Shown piece by piece: positions 34,800 through 44,267 of a stretch of 64,000 bases of DNA (position 1 is the stretch's first letter; each line of letters opens with the position of its first letter). Both the position numbers and the translations under genes were made by a program. Origin of the DNA: Phaeospirillum tilakii (GTDB lineage: Bacteria > Pseudomonadota > Alphaproteobacteria > Rhodospirillales > Magnetospirillaceae); assembly GCF_042683125.1 (NCBI RefSeq), contig NZ_JBHUIY010000010.1, positions 1-64,000 of the forward strand, given 5' to 3'. The notes below the pieces were generated by a model. The model saw nothing but the letters and a program-made list of their open reading frames with translations, did not search any database and was not told the DNA's origin.

Positions 34800-35990
34800 T
34801 CAGCCGCGATCGCGCGGCAGCAGGGTGGCGGCGGCGGCGACCGCCAGCGCCAGCCCGGCCAGCAGCCCGAGCAGCAGGGTGAAGCCGCCGGTGGCGCCAT
34901 AAAGCAGCGACACCAGCGGCACCGCGAGGCTCGACACCCCGAACGACAGCACGAATTTCAGCCCGAAGGCGGTGCCGCGCCAGCGCGCCGGGCTGTAGCG
35001 GGCCAGCAGCACGTTTTCCGCCGGGATCCCGGCCATGTTGACGCTGACCGCCAGCAGCCCGACCAGCAGCAGCGCCGGACCGCCCGCCACCGCCAGCCCG
35101 GCCAGCAGCGGCGCCTGGAGGAGCGCCGCCAGCAGGTAGACCCGGCGCGGCGGAAAGCGGTCGGCGAGGTGTCCGGCGGCGATCTGGGTCAGCCCGGCGA
35201 CGAAATAGACCAGCGACACCGCCCCGGCGGCGGCGAGCAGGCCGTCATTGCCCAGCCGCTCGGCGAACAGCTTGGGCAGGATCGGCGGCAGCGACTGGGC
35301 GATCAGCCCGGCCCCCAGCATCGTTCCCGACAGCACCAGCCCGGCCCGCAGCGCGTCGCCGCGCTCGGCCGGCGGCTCGGGCCGGCGATCGACGCGGCGG
35401 TCGCGCAGCACCCCCCGCGCCACCAGCACCAGAAAGGCCAGACCGGTGGCGATCACCAGCAGGCCGGGGACGATGAAGGCGGCGCGCCAGCCCCATTCCG
35501 CCGTCAGCAGCCCGGCGGCGGCGGTGGCCAGCGCCGGCCCGACTCCGCCGAACACCCCGTTGAGCCCGATCGCCTTGCCCTTGTCCACCGCGTTGGCCAG
35601 CAGCCACGCGGTGCCGACCGGGTGATAGATCGAGCCGAACAGCCCGACCAGGGTCAGCGCCGCCGCCAGGGTCCAGGGCGAGGGCGCCAGCCCGGCCGCC
35701 ACCGCCGCCCCGCCGAGGCCGAGGAAGAACACCCCCATCATCCCGACCGTGCTCCAGCGGTCGCCCAGCCAGCCGGCGGCGGGCGCGGCCAGCCCGTACA
35801 GCAGCTTGCCGGCGACGATCAGCGCCAGCGCCTCCTGGTAGCTCAGCCCGAATTCGCCCGGCAGCACCAGCGCCACCAGGAAGAAGATCGGCTCGAAGAT
35901 GTGGGCATAGGCGTGGCCGATGCCGGAAAAGCCCAGCGCCAGCCGGGCCTGGGCGGGAGAACCGGCGGAGGAAATGTCAGCGGAGGACAT
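34800..35990 (-). CDS. MFS transporter
   Basis: The 396-residue inner-membrane transporter has 12 predicted helices. GHAYAHIFEPIFFLVALVLP near the start and GWLGDRWSTVGMMG at the loop 2-3 signature are visible. YHPVGTAWLL and NGVFGGVGPALATAAAG are typical of the fosmidomycin-resistance (Fsr)-like and related MFS clade. The second half repeats the loop motif as GHLADRFPPRRVYL. The substrate is not predicted. ATG 35990 has TCCCCCCAAGGATTCCGCG-side pairing (GGGGGGA about 20 nt upstream), so the ribosome-binding site is weak. Confidence 0.88.
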   Translation of the reverse strand: MSSADISSAGSPAQARLALGFSGIGHAYAHIFEPIFFLVALVLPGEFGLSYQEALALIVAGKLLYGLAAPAAGWLGDRWSTVGMMGVFFLGLGGAAVAAGLAPSPWTLAAALTLVGLFGSIYHPVGTAWLLANAVDKGKAIGLNGVFGGVGPALATAAAGLLTAEWGWRAAFIVPGLLVIATGLAFLVLVARGVLRDRRVDRRPEPPAERGDALRAGLVLSGTMLGAGLIAQSLPPILPKLFAERLGNDGLLAAAGAVSLVYFVAGLTQIAAGHLADRFPPRRVYLLAALLQAPLLAGLAVAGGPALLLVGLLAVSVNMAGIPAENVLLARYSPARWRGTAFGLKFVLSFGVSSLAVPLVSLLYGATGGFTLLLGLLAGLALAVAAAATLLPRDRG

Positions 35991-36155
35991 CGCGGAATCC
36001 TTGGGGGGACGACCAATACAGGCGGTGTCGCCGCACTCTGCCCGCCCTTTTCGTTCGATGCAACCCGCCCCGCCACCGGCGCGGCTTGCATCGGCGCCGG
36101 GTTTGACCCACAGTGGCGCCGCATCCTCCCGTCAACTTGCCGCGCCGTTTCCGCC

Positions 36156-36746
36156 ATGTCGATGTCGTCCATCGTGATCGTCAGTGTCGCCGCCGCCGTG
36201 TTCCTGGTCATCGGCGGCGGGCTGCTGATGTACATGTCCAATCTGGTCCGCAGCGCCTACGAGCTGAAGGTGCAGATCGCCGCCGACGTCGAGGCGCGCT
36301 TCGCCAAGATGACCGAGGAATTCGAGAAGAAGGGGCGCTGGATCAAGCGCGACCTGATCGAGGAGGTCGAGAAGATCAAGGCGGCGGTCGAGACCGAGAA
36401 TGCCCGCCGCTTCCAGACCTTTTCCGAGCCGGTGACCCGCGCGGTCGAGGGACTCGACAGCCTGATCCGCAACGAGCGCAAGGAATGGGTCGCGGCGATC
36501 GAGCGCGATCGCGGCCTGATCGCCCAGCTCGACAGCCGGGTCGATTTCCTTCGCCGCGATCTCAAGGCGCTGGCCGGCCCGGCCCCGGTTCCGGCCCCGG
36601 CGCCCGCGCCGGTCCCCGCCCCGGCGGCGGGGGAGGCGTCCGATCCGGCCCCGGCCGATGACGCGGCCGAGGCGGCGCTGGCCGCCGGCCCGGCCGATCC
36701 GGTGGCGATGAGCGAGTTCCTGCCCGATCTCGGCCGCAAGGCCTGA
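36156..36746 (+). CDS. Membrane-anchored coiled-coil protein with Pro/Ala-rich tail
   Basis: The 196-residue protein is not assigned to a family. One N-terminal membrane helix (IVIVSVAAAVFLVIGGGLLM) is followed by about 110 residues of charged helix (KMTEEFEKKGRWIKRDLIEE). A low-complexity linker (APVPAPAPAPVPAP) and an acidic end with SEFLPDLGRKA follow. The short C-terminal peptide after a flexible linker suggests a docking segment. Two ATGs (36156, 36162) are possible. An MBL-fold gene follows after 45 nt. Confidence 0.72.
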   Translation: MSMSSIVIVSVAAAVFLVIGGGLLMYMSNLVRSAYELKVQIAADVEARFAKMTEEFEKKGRWIKRDLIEEVEKIKAAVETENARRFQTFSEPVTRAVEGLDSLIRNERKEWVAAIERDRGLIAQLDSRVDFLRRDLKALAGPAPVPAPAPAPVPAPAAGEASDPAPADDAAEAALAAGPADPVAMSEFLPDLGRKA

Positions 36747-36791
36747 CCGTCCGGCGGCGGCCGGGCGCCACCCTCAAGGCGAGGCGCACCC

Positions 36792-37448
36792 ATGACCTAT
36801 CAGCATCTCGGTGATTTCGGCGATCTGTCGCTGGCGGTGGTCGTCACCAGCCCGCCCTGGTACGAAAACAGCTATCTGGTGCTGCACCGCCCCAGCGGGG
36901 CGCTGGCCCTGGTCGATCCCGGCGACGATGCCGCCCGCCTGCGCGAGGCGGTGGCCGCGCTCGGCGGGCGGCCGGCGGCGATCCTGCTGACCCACGGCCA
37001 TCCCGACCATCTCGGCGCCGCCGCCGCGATGGAAACCGAGTACGACATCCCCACCCGCGCCCATCTCGGCGAAAAGACGGTGATCGCCGCCGCCGGCGAT
37101 CTCAGCCGCGCCTTCACCGGCCAGCCGCTGACCGTCCCGGCCCGGCTCGATCTGTTCGAGCCGCCGGTCGCGCTCGATCTCGGCGGGGCGCCGATCCGGG
37201 TGATCGCCACCCCCGGACACAGCCCGGGCGGGGTTTGCTACGATTTCGGGGCGTTCGTGCTGACCGGGGATACCCTGTTTCGCGGCGGGGTCGGGCGTAC
37301 CGATCTGCCCGGCGGCAGCGAACAGCAATTGTGGGATTCGATCGAGCGGCTGCTGGCCGGTCTGGCCGACGAGGTTTGGCTGTTCAGTGGTCACGGGCCG
37401 GGCTGGACCGCCGCCGAAGCCCGCCGCTGGTGGGCGCTCGCCGGCTAG
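36792..37448 (+). CDS. MBL-fold metallo-hydrolase (glyoxalase II-like)
   Basis: The 218-residue cytosolic hydrolase has the metallo-beta-lactamase metal motif ILLTHGHPDHLGAA (HxHxDH), a second His in VIATPGHSPGGVCY, an Asp in VLTGDTLFRGGVGRTD and a last His in LFSGHGPG. This is the layout of small glyoxalase II-like thioesterases, though YcbL-like enzymes share it, so the substrate is open. The ATG is preceded by AAGGCGAGG. Repeat B5 follows the stop. Confidence 0.88.
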   Translation: MTYQHLGDFGDLSLAVVVTSPPWYENSYLVLHRPSGALALVDPGDDAARLREAVAALGGRPAAILLTHGHPDHLGAAAAMETEYDIPTRAHLGEKTVIAAAGDLSRAFTGQPLTVPARLDLFEPPVALDLGGAPIRVIATPGHSPGGVCYDFGAFVLTGDTLFRGGVGRTDLPGGSEQQLWDSIERLLAGLADEVWLFSGHGPGWTAAEARRWWALAG

Positions 37449-37464
37449 GTCGGGACCGAAAGTT

Positions 37465-37526
37465 GCGCGGGCGCTGCCCGCGAGCCCGCCGGGGCGATGC
37501 CCCGGACCCCCTTTCTTTTTGAAAAT
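37465..37526 (+). repeat. Intergenic repeat B5, terminator-like
   Basis: Hairpin CGCGGGC-GCT-GCCCGCG, linker AGCCCGC, hairpin CGGGGC-GAT-GCCCCG, then GACCCCCTTTCTTTTTG. It begins 16 nt after the MBL-fold gene stop and is well placed to end that transcript. Confidence 0.8.
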
Positions 37527-37733
37527 TATCCTGGCGGTGGGTTCGGGGGCTTTATAGGCCTCCGAAGTCAATCTCCGCGTTTATGACAGTTTGCTCAAGG
37601 AGAGCGATCGGGCGTTTTGGGCCTGGACCGGGCTCTTCTTTCGTGAATAATCGGTGGGGTGTTCTTTCGGCGTCATCGTGACTGTTCGATGTCGGGCCGA
37701 CTCTTCCCGTCCAACCACGAAGGGGGTTGTAGG

Positions 37734-40352
37734 GTGAGCATCTCCACCTTGTCCGATCTCAACCAACTGGTGGCGCGCGTCCAGGCCGCCCAGCAGGTTT
37801 TCGCCAATTTTTCCCAGCAACAGGTCGATCTGATCTTCCGCAGCGCCGCCCTCGCCGCCGCCGATGCCCGCATTCCGCTCGCCCGCATGGCGGCCGAGGA
37901 AACCGGGATGGGCGTGGTCGAGGACAAGGTGGTCAAGAACCATTTCGCCTCGGAATACATCTACAACGCCTACAAGGACGACAAGACCTGCGGCATCGTC
38001 GCCGAGGACCAGGAGGCCGGCACCCTGACCATCGCCGAGCCGGTCGGGCTGATCTGCGGCATCGTGCCGACCACCAACCCCACCTCGACCGCGATCTTCA
38101 AGGCGCTGATCTGCCTCAAGACCCGCAACGGCATCGTCTTCAGCCCGCATCCGCGCGCGGCCAAATCGACCTGCGCCGCCGCCCGGCTGGTGCTCGACGC
38201 CGCCGTCGCCGCCGGGGCGCCGCCCGACATCATCGGCTGGATCGACGCCCCGTCGCAGGAACTGTCGGCGGCGCTGATGCATCATCCCGCCGTCAACCTG
38301 ATCCTCGCCACCGGCGGCCCCGGCATGGTGCGGGCGGCCTATTCCTCCGGCAAGCCGGCGATCGGGGTCGGCGCCGGCAACACCCCGGTGGTGATCGACG
38401 AAACCGCCGACATCAAGCGCGCGGTCGCCTCGATCCTGATGTCGAAGACCTTCGACAACGGCGTGGTCTGCGCCTCGGAACAGTCGGTGATCGCGGTCGA
38501 GTCGGTCTATGACGCGGTGCGCGACCGCTTCGCCAGCCATGGCGGCTATATCCTCACCCCCGAGCAGCGCGCGGCGGTGTCGGCCATCCTGCTGGTCGAT
38601 GGCTCGGTCAATGCCGAGGTGGTCGGCCAGCCCGCCGCCCGCATCGCCGAACTGGCCGGCTTCACCGTGCCGCGCGCCACCAAGGTGCTGATCGCCGAGG
38701 TCGAGGACACCGTCCTGGCCGAGCCGTTCGCCCACGAAAAGCTGTCGCCGACCCTCGCCCTCTACCGCCGGCCCGATTATGCCGGCGCGGTGGCGGCGGC
38801 GGTCGAACTGGTCGCGCTCGGCGGCATCGGCCATACCTCGGTGCTCTACACCGATCAGGATCTCCAGCCCGAACGGGTGGTCGATTTCGGCAAGCGGATG
38901 AAGACCGCCCGGATCCTGATCAACACCCCGTCCTCCCATGGCGGCATCGGCGATCTCTACAATTTCAGTCTGGCGCCGTCGCTGACGCTGGGCTGCGGCT
39001 CGTGGGGCGGTAACTCGATCTCCGAGAATGTCGGTCCCAAGCACTTGATCAACCACAAGATCGTCGCCAAGCGGGCCGAGAACATGCTGTGGCACAAACT
39101 GCCCAAATCGATCTATTTCCGTCGCGGCGCCCTGGTCGAGGCGATCAAGGACCTCACCGGGCGCAAGCGGGCGCTGCTGGTGACCGACCGCGGGCTGTTC
39201 GATGCCGGTTTCGCCAATGATACCATCCGGTTGCTGAAGGAAACCGGTCTGGAGGTCGAAAGCTTCTTCCAGGTCGAGGCCGATCCCACCCTGTCGATCG
39301 TCAACAAGGGGGTCGAGGTCGCCCGCGCCTTCCAGCCCGACGTGATCGTGGCGCTGGGCGGTGGTTCGCCGATGGACGCGGCCAAGCTGATCTGGGTGCT
39401 GTACGAGCATCCCGAGGTCAATTTCGCCGACCTCGCCTTGCGCTTCATGGACATCCGCAAGCGGATCTACCGCTTCCCCCGCCTGGGCGACAAGGCCCAG
39501 CTGGTGGCGATCCCCACCACCTCCGGCACCGGCTCCGAGGTGACGCCGTTCGCGGTGGTCACCGATGATGCCACCGGGATGAAATACCCGATCGCCGATT
39601 ACGAATTGACCCCGACGCTGGCGATCGTCGATGCCAATTTCGTGATGACCCTGCCCAAGAGCCTGACCGCGTTCGGCGGCATCGACGCGGTGGTCCATGC
39701 GCTGGAAGCCTATGTCTCGATCATGGCCAGCGAATTCACCGACGGGCAGGCGATCCAGGCGCTGAAGCTGCTGAAGGAATACCTGCCCTCGGCCTACGCC
39801 AACGGCGCCAAGGACCCGGTGGCGCGCGAGAAGGTCCACAACGCCGCCACCATCGCCGGCATCGCCTTCGCCAACGCCTTCCTCGGCGTCTGCCACTCGA
39901 TGGCCCACAAGCTCGGCGCCGCCTTCCACCTGCCGCACGGTCTGGCCAACGCTTTGCTGATCAGCAACGTGATCCGCTACAACGCCAACGACAACGCGCC
40001 GAAACAGACCGCGTTCTCGCAGTACGACCGGCCCAAATCGCGCCATCGCTACGGCGAGATCGCCATCGCCCTCGGCCTCGACGGCGTCAACACCGCCGCC
40101 CGGATCGAACGCCTGCTCGATTGGCTGGAGGGGCTGAAACGCGACCTCGGCATCCCGCCCTCGATCCAGGCCGCCGGCGTCCCCGAGGCCGAGTTCCTCG
40201 CCCGCCTCGATGCCCTGGCGGTCGAGGCGTTCGACGACCAATGCACCGGGCCCAACCCCCGCTTCCCGCTGGTGGCCGAACTGAAGGCGATCCTCCGCGC
40301 CTCCTATTACGGACGCCCGTTCCGCGAGGAGGATGTCGATCCGGCGCCGTAA
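37734..40352 (+). CDS. adhE: Bifunctional acetaldehyde-CoA/alcohol dehydrogenase
   Basis: AdhE reduces acetyl-CoA to acetaldehyde and then ethanol with NADH, and it forms spirosomes in the cytosol. The 872-residue protein follows the enterobacterial enzyme along its whole length. The N-terminal ALDH domain has NHFASEYIYNAYKDDKTCG, the catalytic Cys in KTFDNGVVCASEQS (about residue 246) and CGSWGGNSISENVGPKHLIN. The C-terminal iron-ADH domain has GGGSPMDAAKLIWVLYEHPE and the iron ligands in CHSMAHKLGAAFHLPHGLAN. I chose GTG 37734 (VSISTLSDLNQL) after AAGGGGG; the frame extends 25 codons upstream but is not conserved. It suggests fermentative growth without oxygen. Confidence 0.96.
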   Translation: MSISTLSDLNQLVARVQAAQQVFANFSQQQVDLIFRSAALAAADARIPLARMAAEETGMGVVEDKVVKNHFASEYIYNAYKDDKTCGIVAEDQEAGTLTIAEPVGLICGIVPTTNPTSTAIFKALICLKTRNGIVFSPHPRAAKSTCAAARLVLDAAVAAGAPPDIIGWIDAPSQELSAALMHHPAVNLILATGGPGMVRAAYSSGKPAIGVGAGNTPVVIDETADIKRAVASILMSKTFDNGVVCASEQSVIAVESVYDAVRDRFASHGGYILTPEQRAAVSAILLVDGSVNAEVVGQPAARIAELAGFTVPRATKVLIAEVEDTVLAEPFAHEKLSPTLALYRRPDYAGAVAAAVELVALGGIGHTSVLYTDQDLQPERVVDFGKRMKTARILINTPSSHGGIGDLYNFSLAPSLTLGCGSWGGNSISENVGPKHLINHKIVAKRAENMLWHKLPKSIYFRRGALVEAIKDLTGRKRALLVTDRGLFDAGFANDTIRLLKETGLEVESFFQVEADPTLSIVNKGVEVARAFQPDVIVALGGGSPMDAAKLIWVLYEHPEVNFADLALRFMDIRKRIYRFPRLGDKAQLVAIPTTSGTGSEVTPFAVVTDDATGMKYPIADYELTPTLAIVDANFVMTLPKSLTAFGGIDAVVHALEAYVSIMASEFTDGQAIQALKLLKEYLPSAYANGAKDPVAREKVHNAATIAGIAFANAFLGVCHSMAHKLGAAFHLPHGLANALLISNVIRYNANDNAPKQTAFSQYDRPKSRHRYGEIAIALGLDGVNTAARIERLLDWLEGLKRDLGIPPSIQAAGVPEAEFLARLDALAVEAFDDQCTGPNPRFPLVAELKAILRASYYGRPFREEDVDPAP

Positions 40353-40360
40353 GGGGGAGG

Positions 40361-40430
40361 CGTCGGGCTGCCGCCCGAACCCGCTTGGGGCGAAGCCCCA
40401 AACCCCCTTTGTTTTTGAAAATCAAGGGGG
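40361..40430 (+). repeat. Intergenic repeat B6, terminator-like
   Basis: Hairpin CGGGC-TGCC-GCCCG, linker AACCCGC, hairpin TTGGGGC-GAA-GCCCCAA, then ACCCCCTTTGTTTTTG and an A-rich stretch. It starts 8 nt after the adhE stop. Confidence 0.8.
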
Positions 40431-40483
40431 TGATCGGCTTGCATTCGCGCGGGGTGGGAAGGACCAAGCCCGTCCTTCCCACC

Positions 40484-40635
40484 CCCGCCAAGGGCCGAAG
40501 GCCCTTGCAACCCTTTCCTTGCCCGTCGCGCGGCAAACATCCGCGCCCAAGCTGAAAGGCCGGTCCACGCCCGACCATCAAGGGGTTCCAAGGGCCTTGC
40601 GGCCCTTGGCGGGTGTGGGCGGAGCCCACATCACC
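40484..40635 (-). repeat. Intergenic repeat A6
   Basis: Composite of a truncated left copy (CCCGCCAAGGGCC-GAA-GGCCCTTG) and a full minus-orientation family-A element: CGCGCCCAAGCTGAAAGG, CCCGACCATCAAGGGG, hairpin CCAAGGGCC-TTGC-GGCCCTTGG and hairpin GTGGGC-GGA-GCCCAC. Confidence 0.8.
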
Positions 40636-40652
40636 CCAAAGGCCTTGATGTT

Positions 40653-41057
40653 TTACTCGCCGAGACGCTCGCGCCAGAGGGCGGCCTCGGCGGCGAGGGC
40701 GTCGGCGCCGTAGGGGGTGGCGGGGACCGCGCCCCACACCGGGCGGGGCCAGGCCGGGTCGGTGGTGAAGCGGGCGATCAGGTGGACATGGAGCTGCGGC
40801 ACCACGTTGCCGAGGGCGGCGACGTTGATCCGTTCGGGGCTGAGGGTGGCGCGCAGCACCGCGCCGGCGCGGGCGATTTCCTCGATCAGGGTGGCGCGGT
40901 CGGCGGGGTCGAGCTCGCCGATCTCGGCGATGGCGGGGCGGCGCGGCACCAGCACCAGCCAGGGGTAGGTGCGGTCGTCGAGCAGCAGCACCCGGCACAG
41001 CGGCCAGTCGGTGACCGGGGCGGTATCGGCCGTCAGCCGGGGATGAAGCGCGAACAT
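40653..41057 (-). CDS. HIT-family protein
   Basis: The 134-residue cytosolic protein is of the histidine-triad superfamily. The triad region is NVVPQLHVHLIARF, followed by TTDPAWPRPVWG, a variant seen in proteobacterial HIT proteins. LVLVPRRPAIAEIGEL is the preceding strand-helix. HIT proteins hydrolyse or transfer nucleotidyl groups. ATG 41057 is placed 10 nt after GAGGAG; an ATG at 41075 lacks a site. It is convergent with adhE and divergent from the SGNH-type gene. Confidence 0.85.
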   Translation of the reverse strand: MFALHPRLTADTAPVTDWPLCRVLLLDDRTYPWLVLVPRRPAIAEIGELDPADRATLIEEIARAGAVLRATLSPERINVAALGNVVPQLHVHLIARFTTDPAWPRPVWGAVPATPYGADALAAEAALWRERLGE

Positions 41058-41132
41058 TTCGGTCGGTCTCCTCATTGCGTCGGGTGACGCATTCGCGGTA
41101 TCAGGGAAAGGGGGCAGGCAGGTCAGGTTCGG

Positions 41133-42308
41133 ATGCGTCGTACTCGTTCCACTCCGCTCGGTCGAGGCTTTTCCATCGTTGCCACCGTGCTGCTGGCCGT
41201 GGTGCTGGCGCTGCTGCTGGCCGAGGGGCTGGCCGGGCTGGCGCTCAAGACCCTGCGCGACAAGCGTCCGGCGCTGATCCAGTCGTTCGACGACGACGCC
41301 CTGCGCCGGCTGTACGACACCGCCCAGCCCGAGCATTACCGCGCAGTGCTGGCCGAAAGCTGGCGCGAGGCCGCCACCGTCTACAGCCCGTTCACCGAAT
41401 TCCGCATGGCGCCCTATCGCGGCCGCCACGTCACCGTCTCGGCCGAGGGGGTGCGCGGCAATGGCGGCGCGCCGCCGGCCTTCGACGATCCCGGCCCCAA
41501 GGTGTTCGTGTTCGGCGGCTCGACCGCCTTCGGCATCGGCGTCGGCGACGAGGAGACCATTCCGGCGGCGGTGGCCCGCACCCTGGCGGCGGCCGGGCGC
41601 GACGACGTCCGGGTCTACAATCTCGGCGTGGTGTCCTATTACTCGACCCAGGAGCGGATCGCGCTGGAGCGGCTGCTGACCGCCGGGATCAAGCCCGACG
41701 CGGCGGTGTTCATCGACGGCGCCACCGACTTCTATTACTGCGCCCTGCCCGACGTCAGCGCCTGGGACGACACCCTGGAACAGGCGGCGCGGTGGCGGGG
41801 GCGGCCGTCGCTGGTGGCCGAGCTGCTGCACCGCTCGAACCTCGCCCAGCTCGCCCGCCATCTCGGCGGCGACAAGGCGGTGATGCTGCGCGAAAGCGGC
41901 AGCTTCTGCGCCGACGAGGCGGCGGTGGCCCGGGTGGCGCAGCGGCTCGACACCAACCGCCGCATCATCGACGCCACCGCCCAGCGGCTGGGCTTTTCCG
42001 CCCTGTTCGTCCAGCAGCCGGTGCCGACCTACGCCTACGACAACCGCAAGCGGCCGCTGCCGGTGCGGGAGGAAATGCTCGGCTATCACATGAACAGCGC
42101 GCGCGGCTATCCGCTGATGGCGGCGCAGAAGGCCCAGGGCAAGTTGTGGGAGCACGGCCTGCTGTGGCTGGCCGAGCTGGAGCCGGCCGAGGGCAACGCC
42201 TATATCGACGTGTTCCATTATTCGCCCCGCTTCAATCAGGCGATCGGCGAGCGGATCGCCCAGGCCCTGCTGGCCGAGGGCCGGCTGCCGCCGCGTCCGG
42301 CGCCGTGA
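41133..42308 (+). CDS. Membrane-anchored SGNH/GDSL-hydrolase-like protein
   Basis: The 391-residue protein has one N-terminal membrane helix (GFSIVATVLLAVVLALLLAEGLAGL) and a periplasmic domain. KVFVFGGSTAFGIGVGDEETIPAAVA holds the block-I nucleophile Ser (GGST variant), RVYNLGVVSYYSTQERIALE the block-II Gly, and AVFIDGATDFYYC the block-III region. YIDVFHYSPRFNQAIGERIA looks like block V with Asp and His. Such proteins are often O-acyl esterases or transferases for surface sugars. The sequence does not give a substrate. Confidence 0.78.
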   Translation: MRRTRSTPLGRGFSIVATVLLAVVLALLLAEGLAGLALKTLRDKRPALIQSFDDDALRRLYDTAQPEHYRAVLAESWREAATVYSPFTEFRMAPYRGRHVTVSAEGVRGNGGAPPAFDDPGPKVFVFGGSTAFGIGVGDEETIPAAVARTLAAAGRDDVRVYNLGVVSYYSTQERIALERLLTAGIKPDAAVFIDGATDFYYCALPDVSAWDDTLEQAARWRGRPSLVAELLHRSNLAQLARHLGGDKAVMLRESGSFCADEAAVARVAQRLDTNRRIIDATAQRLGFSALFVQQPVPTYAYDNRKRPLPVREEMLGYHMNSARGYPLMAAQKAQGKLWEHGLLWLAELEPAEGNAYIDVFHYSPRFNQAIGERIAQALLAEGRLPPRPAP

Positions 42309-42479
42309 GCCTTGGGAAATCGTGACGCTCGGGCGGGGAGGCGCGCATCGGTGCCCTGCGAATCCATCGGTTGCGGTGGGGGCGGCCGGCGGTGAAAATT
42401 ACTTGTCGACGGGAGCGCGCCTCCGCCCCGGGCACGACCCCAATTCCCTTCTCCGACGTCGTTTCAGCGGGATAAAGCC

Positions 42480-44225
42480 ATGGCTTCGCCGAATGTCAGT
42501 CATAGCGTGAACGAGGGCTGCGCCGCGGCCGGCGCGTCGCGTTGGGACGAGGTCCGCGCCGAACTGGCGCTGGGCGACGGCGCCCTCAACATCGGCCATG
42601 CCTGCGCCGACCATCACGTCGCCGCCGGGCGCGGCGGCCGGGTGGCGGTGCGCGCCCTTGGCGCCCATGGCGAGCCGCGCCTTCTCACCTATGCCCAACT
42701 GGCCGAGGCGTCGGGGCGGTTCGCCGCCGCGCTGACCGCGCGCGGCATCGGCCCCGGCGACACCGTCGCCCTGTTGCTGCGCCGCACCCCGGAACTGTTC
42801 GTCGCCGCCCTCGGCGCGCTGAAGGCCGGGGCGGTGGTCTGCCCGCTGTTCCCCACCTTCGGCCCCGGTCCGATCCGCTCCCGCCTCGATCTGGCCCAGG
42901 CCCGGCTGCTGGTGGCGGCCGAGGATCTCTATGCCCGCAAGGTCGCCGCCCAGCGCGGCGCGCTGCCCCGGCTCGAACAGGCCGTGCTGGTGGGCGAGGA
43001 CGGCGCCGCCGCCCGGCCGGCGCCGGGCTGCCTCGATTACGCCGCGCTGCTGACCGGCGCCGCCCCGGCCCCGGCGGTGGCGACCCGGCCGCTCGATCCG
43101 GCCCTGCTGCATTTCACCAGCGGCACCACCGGCACCCCCAAGGGGGTGGTCCATCCCCATCGCGCCGTGCTGGCCCATCTGCTGACCGGGCGCGAGATGT
43201 TCGGGCTTGGCCCCGACGACGTGTTCTGGTGCACCGCCGATCCCGGCTGGATCACCGGCACCGCCTACGGCATCATCGCGCCGCTGGCCTGCGGCGCCAC
43301 CGTGCTGGCCGACGAGGCCGACATCAACCCGCGCCGCTGGTACGGCATCCTTGCCGACGAGCAGGTCACCGTCTGGTACACCACCCCCACCGCGATCCGG
43401 GCGATGATGCGGTTCGGCGCCGCGCTGGCCCGGTCCTATCGCGGCACCTCGCTGCGGGTGGCGGCCAGCGTCGGCGAGCCGCTCAATGCCGAGGCGGTGC
43501 TGTGGGGCCGCCGCGCCCTCGGCGTGCCGTTCCTCGACACCTGGTGGCAGACCGAGATCGGCTCGGTGGCGATCGCCAACCGGCCGGACGATTCGATCCG
43601 TCCCGGCAGCATGGGCCGGCCGCTGCCGGGGATCCAGGCCGCCGTGGTCCGCCGCGACGGCAATCATGTCGAGCCGATCGACACCCCCGACACCGTCGGC
43701 GAACTGGCGATCCGCCCCGGCTGGCCGTCGATGCTGTCGGGCTATCTGGGCGAGGGCGTGCTGCTCGGGGTCGGGCTGCATGACGGCTGGTACCTGACCG
43801 GCGATCTGGTCCGCCGCGACGCCGACGGCTGCTTCTGGTTCGTCGGCCGCGCCGACGACATGATCAAGTGCGGCGGGGTCCAGATCGGCCCGTTCGAGGT
43901 CGAGGGCCTGCTGATGAACCATCCCGCTTTGGCCGAGGTCGGCGTGGTCGGCAAGCCCGATCTGCTGCTGCGCGAGGTGCCGGTGGCGTTCGCCTCGCTC
44001 AATCCCGGCTTCCAGGCTGGCGACGCCCTGCGCGCCGAGGTGCTGAGTTATGCCCGCCAGGAACTGGGCTCGGCGCTGGCCCCGCGCGAGCTGCATTTTC
44101 TCGCCGAACTGCCCAAGACCGTCGCCGGCAAGATCCTGCGCCGGGTGCTGAAGGCCAAGGCGGTCGAGGAACCCGAGGAATCCGAACCGTTGCCGGCGGT
44201 TGGCGTGCTCGGTCCCGAGGCCTGA
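42480..44225 (+). CDS. AMP-forming acyl-CoA synthetase (acetyl-CoA synthetase-like)
   Basis: The 581-residue ligase of the ANL superfamily activates a carboxylate with ATP to acyl-AMP and then acyl-CoA. P-loop LLHFTSGTTGTPKGV, motif FLDTWWQTEIGSVAI (A5, as in acetyl-CoA synthetases), DGWYLTGDLVRRDADGCFWFVGRADDMIKCGG and the acetylatable Lys in PKTVAGKILRRVLKAK are visible. WWQTE points to short-chain substrates such as acetate or propionate. It lies 42 nt before the start of a sensor kinase on the same strand. Confidence 0.9.
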   Translation: MASPNVSHSVNEGCAAAGASRWDEVRAELALGDGALNIGHACADHHVAAGRGGRVAVRALGAHGEPRLLTYAQLAEASGRFAAALTARGIGPGDTVALLLRRTPELFVAALGALKAGAVVCPLFPTFGPGPIRSRLDLAQARLLVAAEDLYARKVAAQRGALPRLEQAVLVGEDGAAARPAPGCLDYAALLTGAAPAPAVATRPLDPALLHFTSGTTGTPKGVVHPHRAVLAHLLTGREMFGLGPDDVFWCTADPGWITGTAYGIIAPLACGATVLADEADINPRRWYGILADEQVTVWYTTPTAIRAMMRFGAALARSYRGTSLRVAASVGEPLNAEAVLWGRRALGVPFLDTWWQTEIGSVAIANRPDDSIRPGSMGRPLPGIQAAVVRRDGNHVEPIDTPDTVGELAIRPGWPSMLSGYLGEGVLLGVGLHDGWYLTGDLVRRDADGCFWFVGRADDMIKCGGVQIGPFEVEGLLMNHPALAEVGVVGKPDLLLREVPVAFASLNPGFQAGDALRAEVLSYARQELGSALAPRELHFLAELPKTVAGKILRRVLKAKAVEEPEESEPLPAVGVLGPEA

Positions 44226-44267
44226 CGGATGATGGCGGCCGGGCCGGCCCGCCCCCGGGGAGGGGAC

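Larger units (their letters stand above)
40353..40652. other. Intergenic region packed with repeats B6 and A6
   Basis: The 300-bp gap lies between convergent adhE and HIT genes. It holds B6 (40361-40430), a perfect 11-bp stem GTGGGAAGGAC-CAAGCCC-GTCCTTCCCAC (40454-40482) and A6 (40484-40635). No ORF is credible. Confidence 0.65.
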
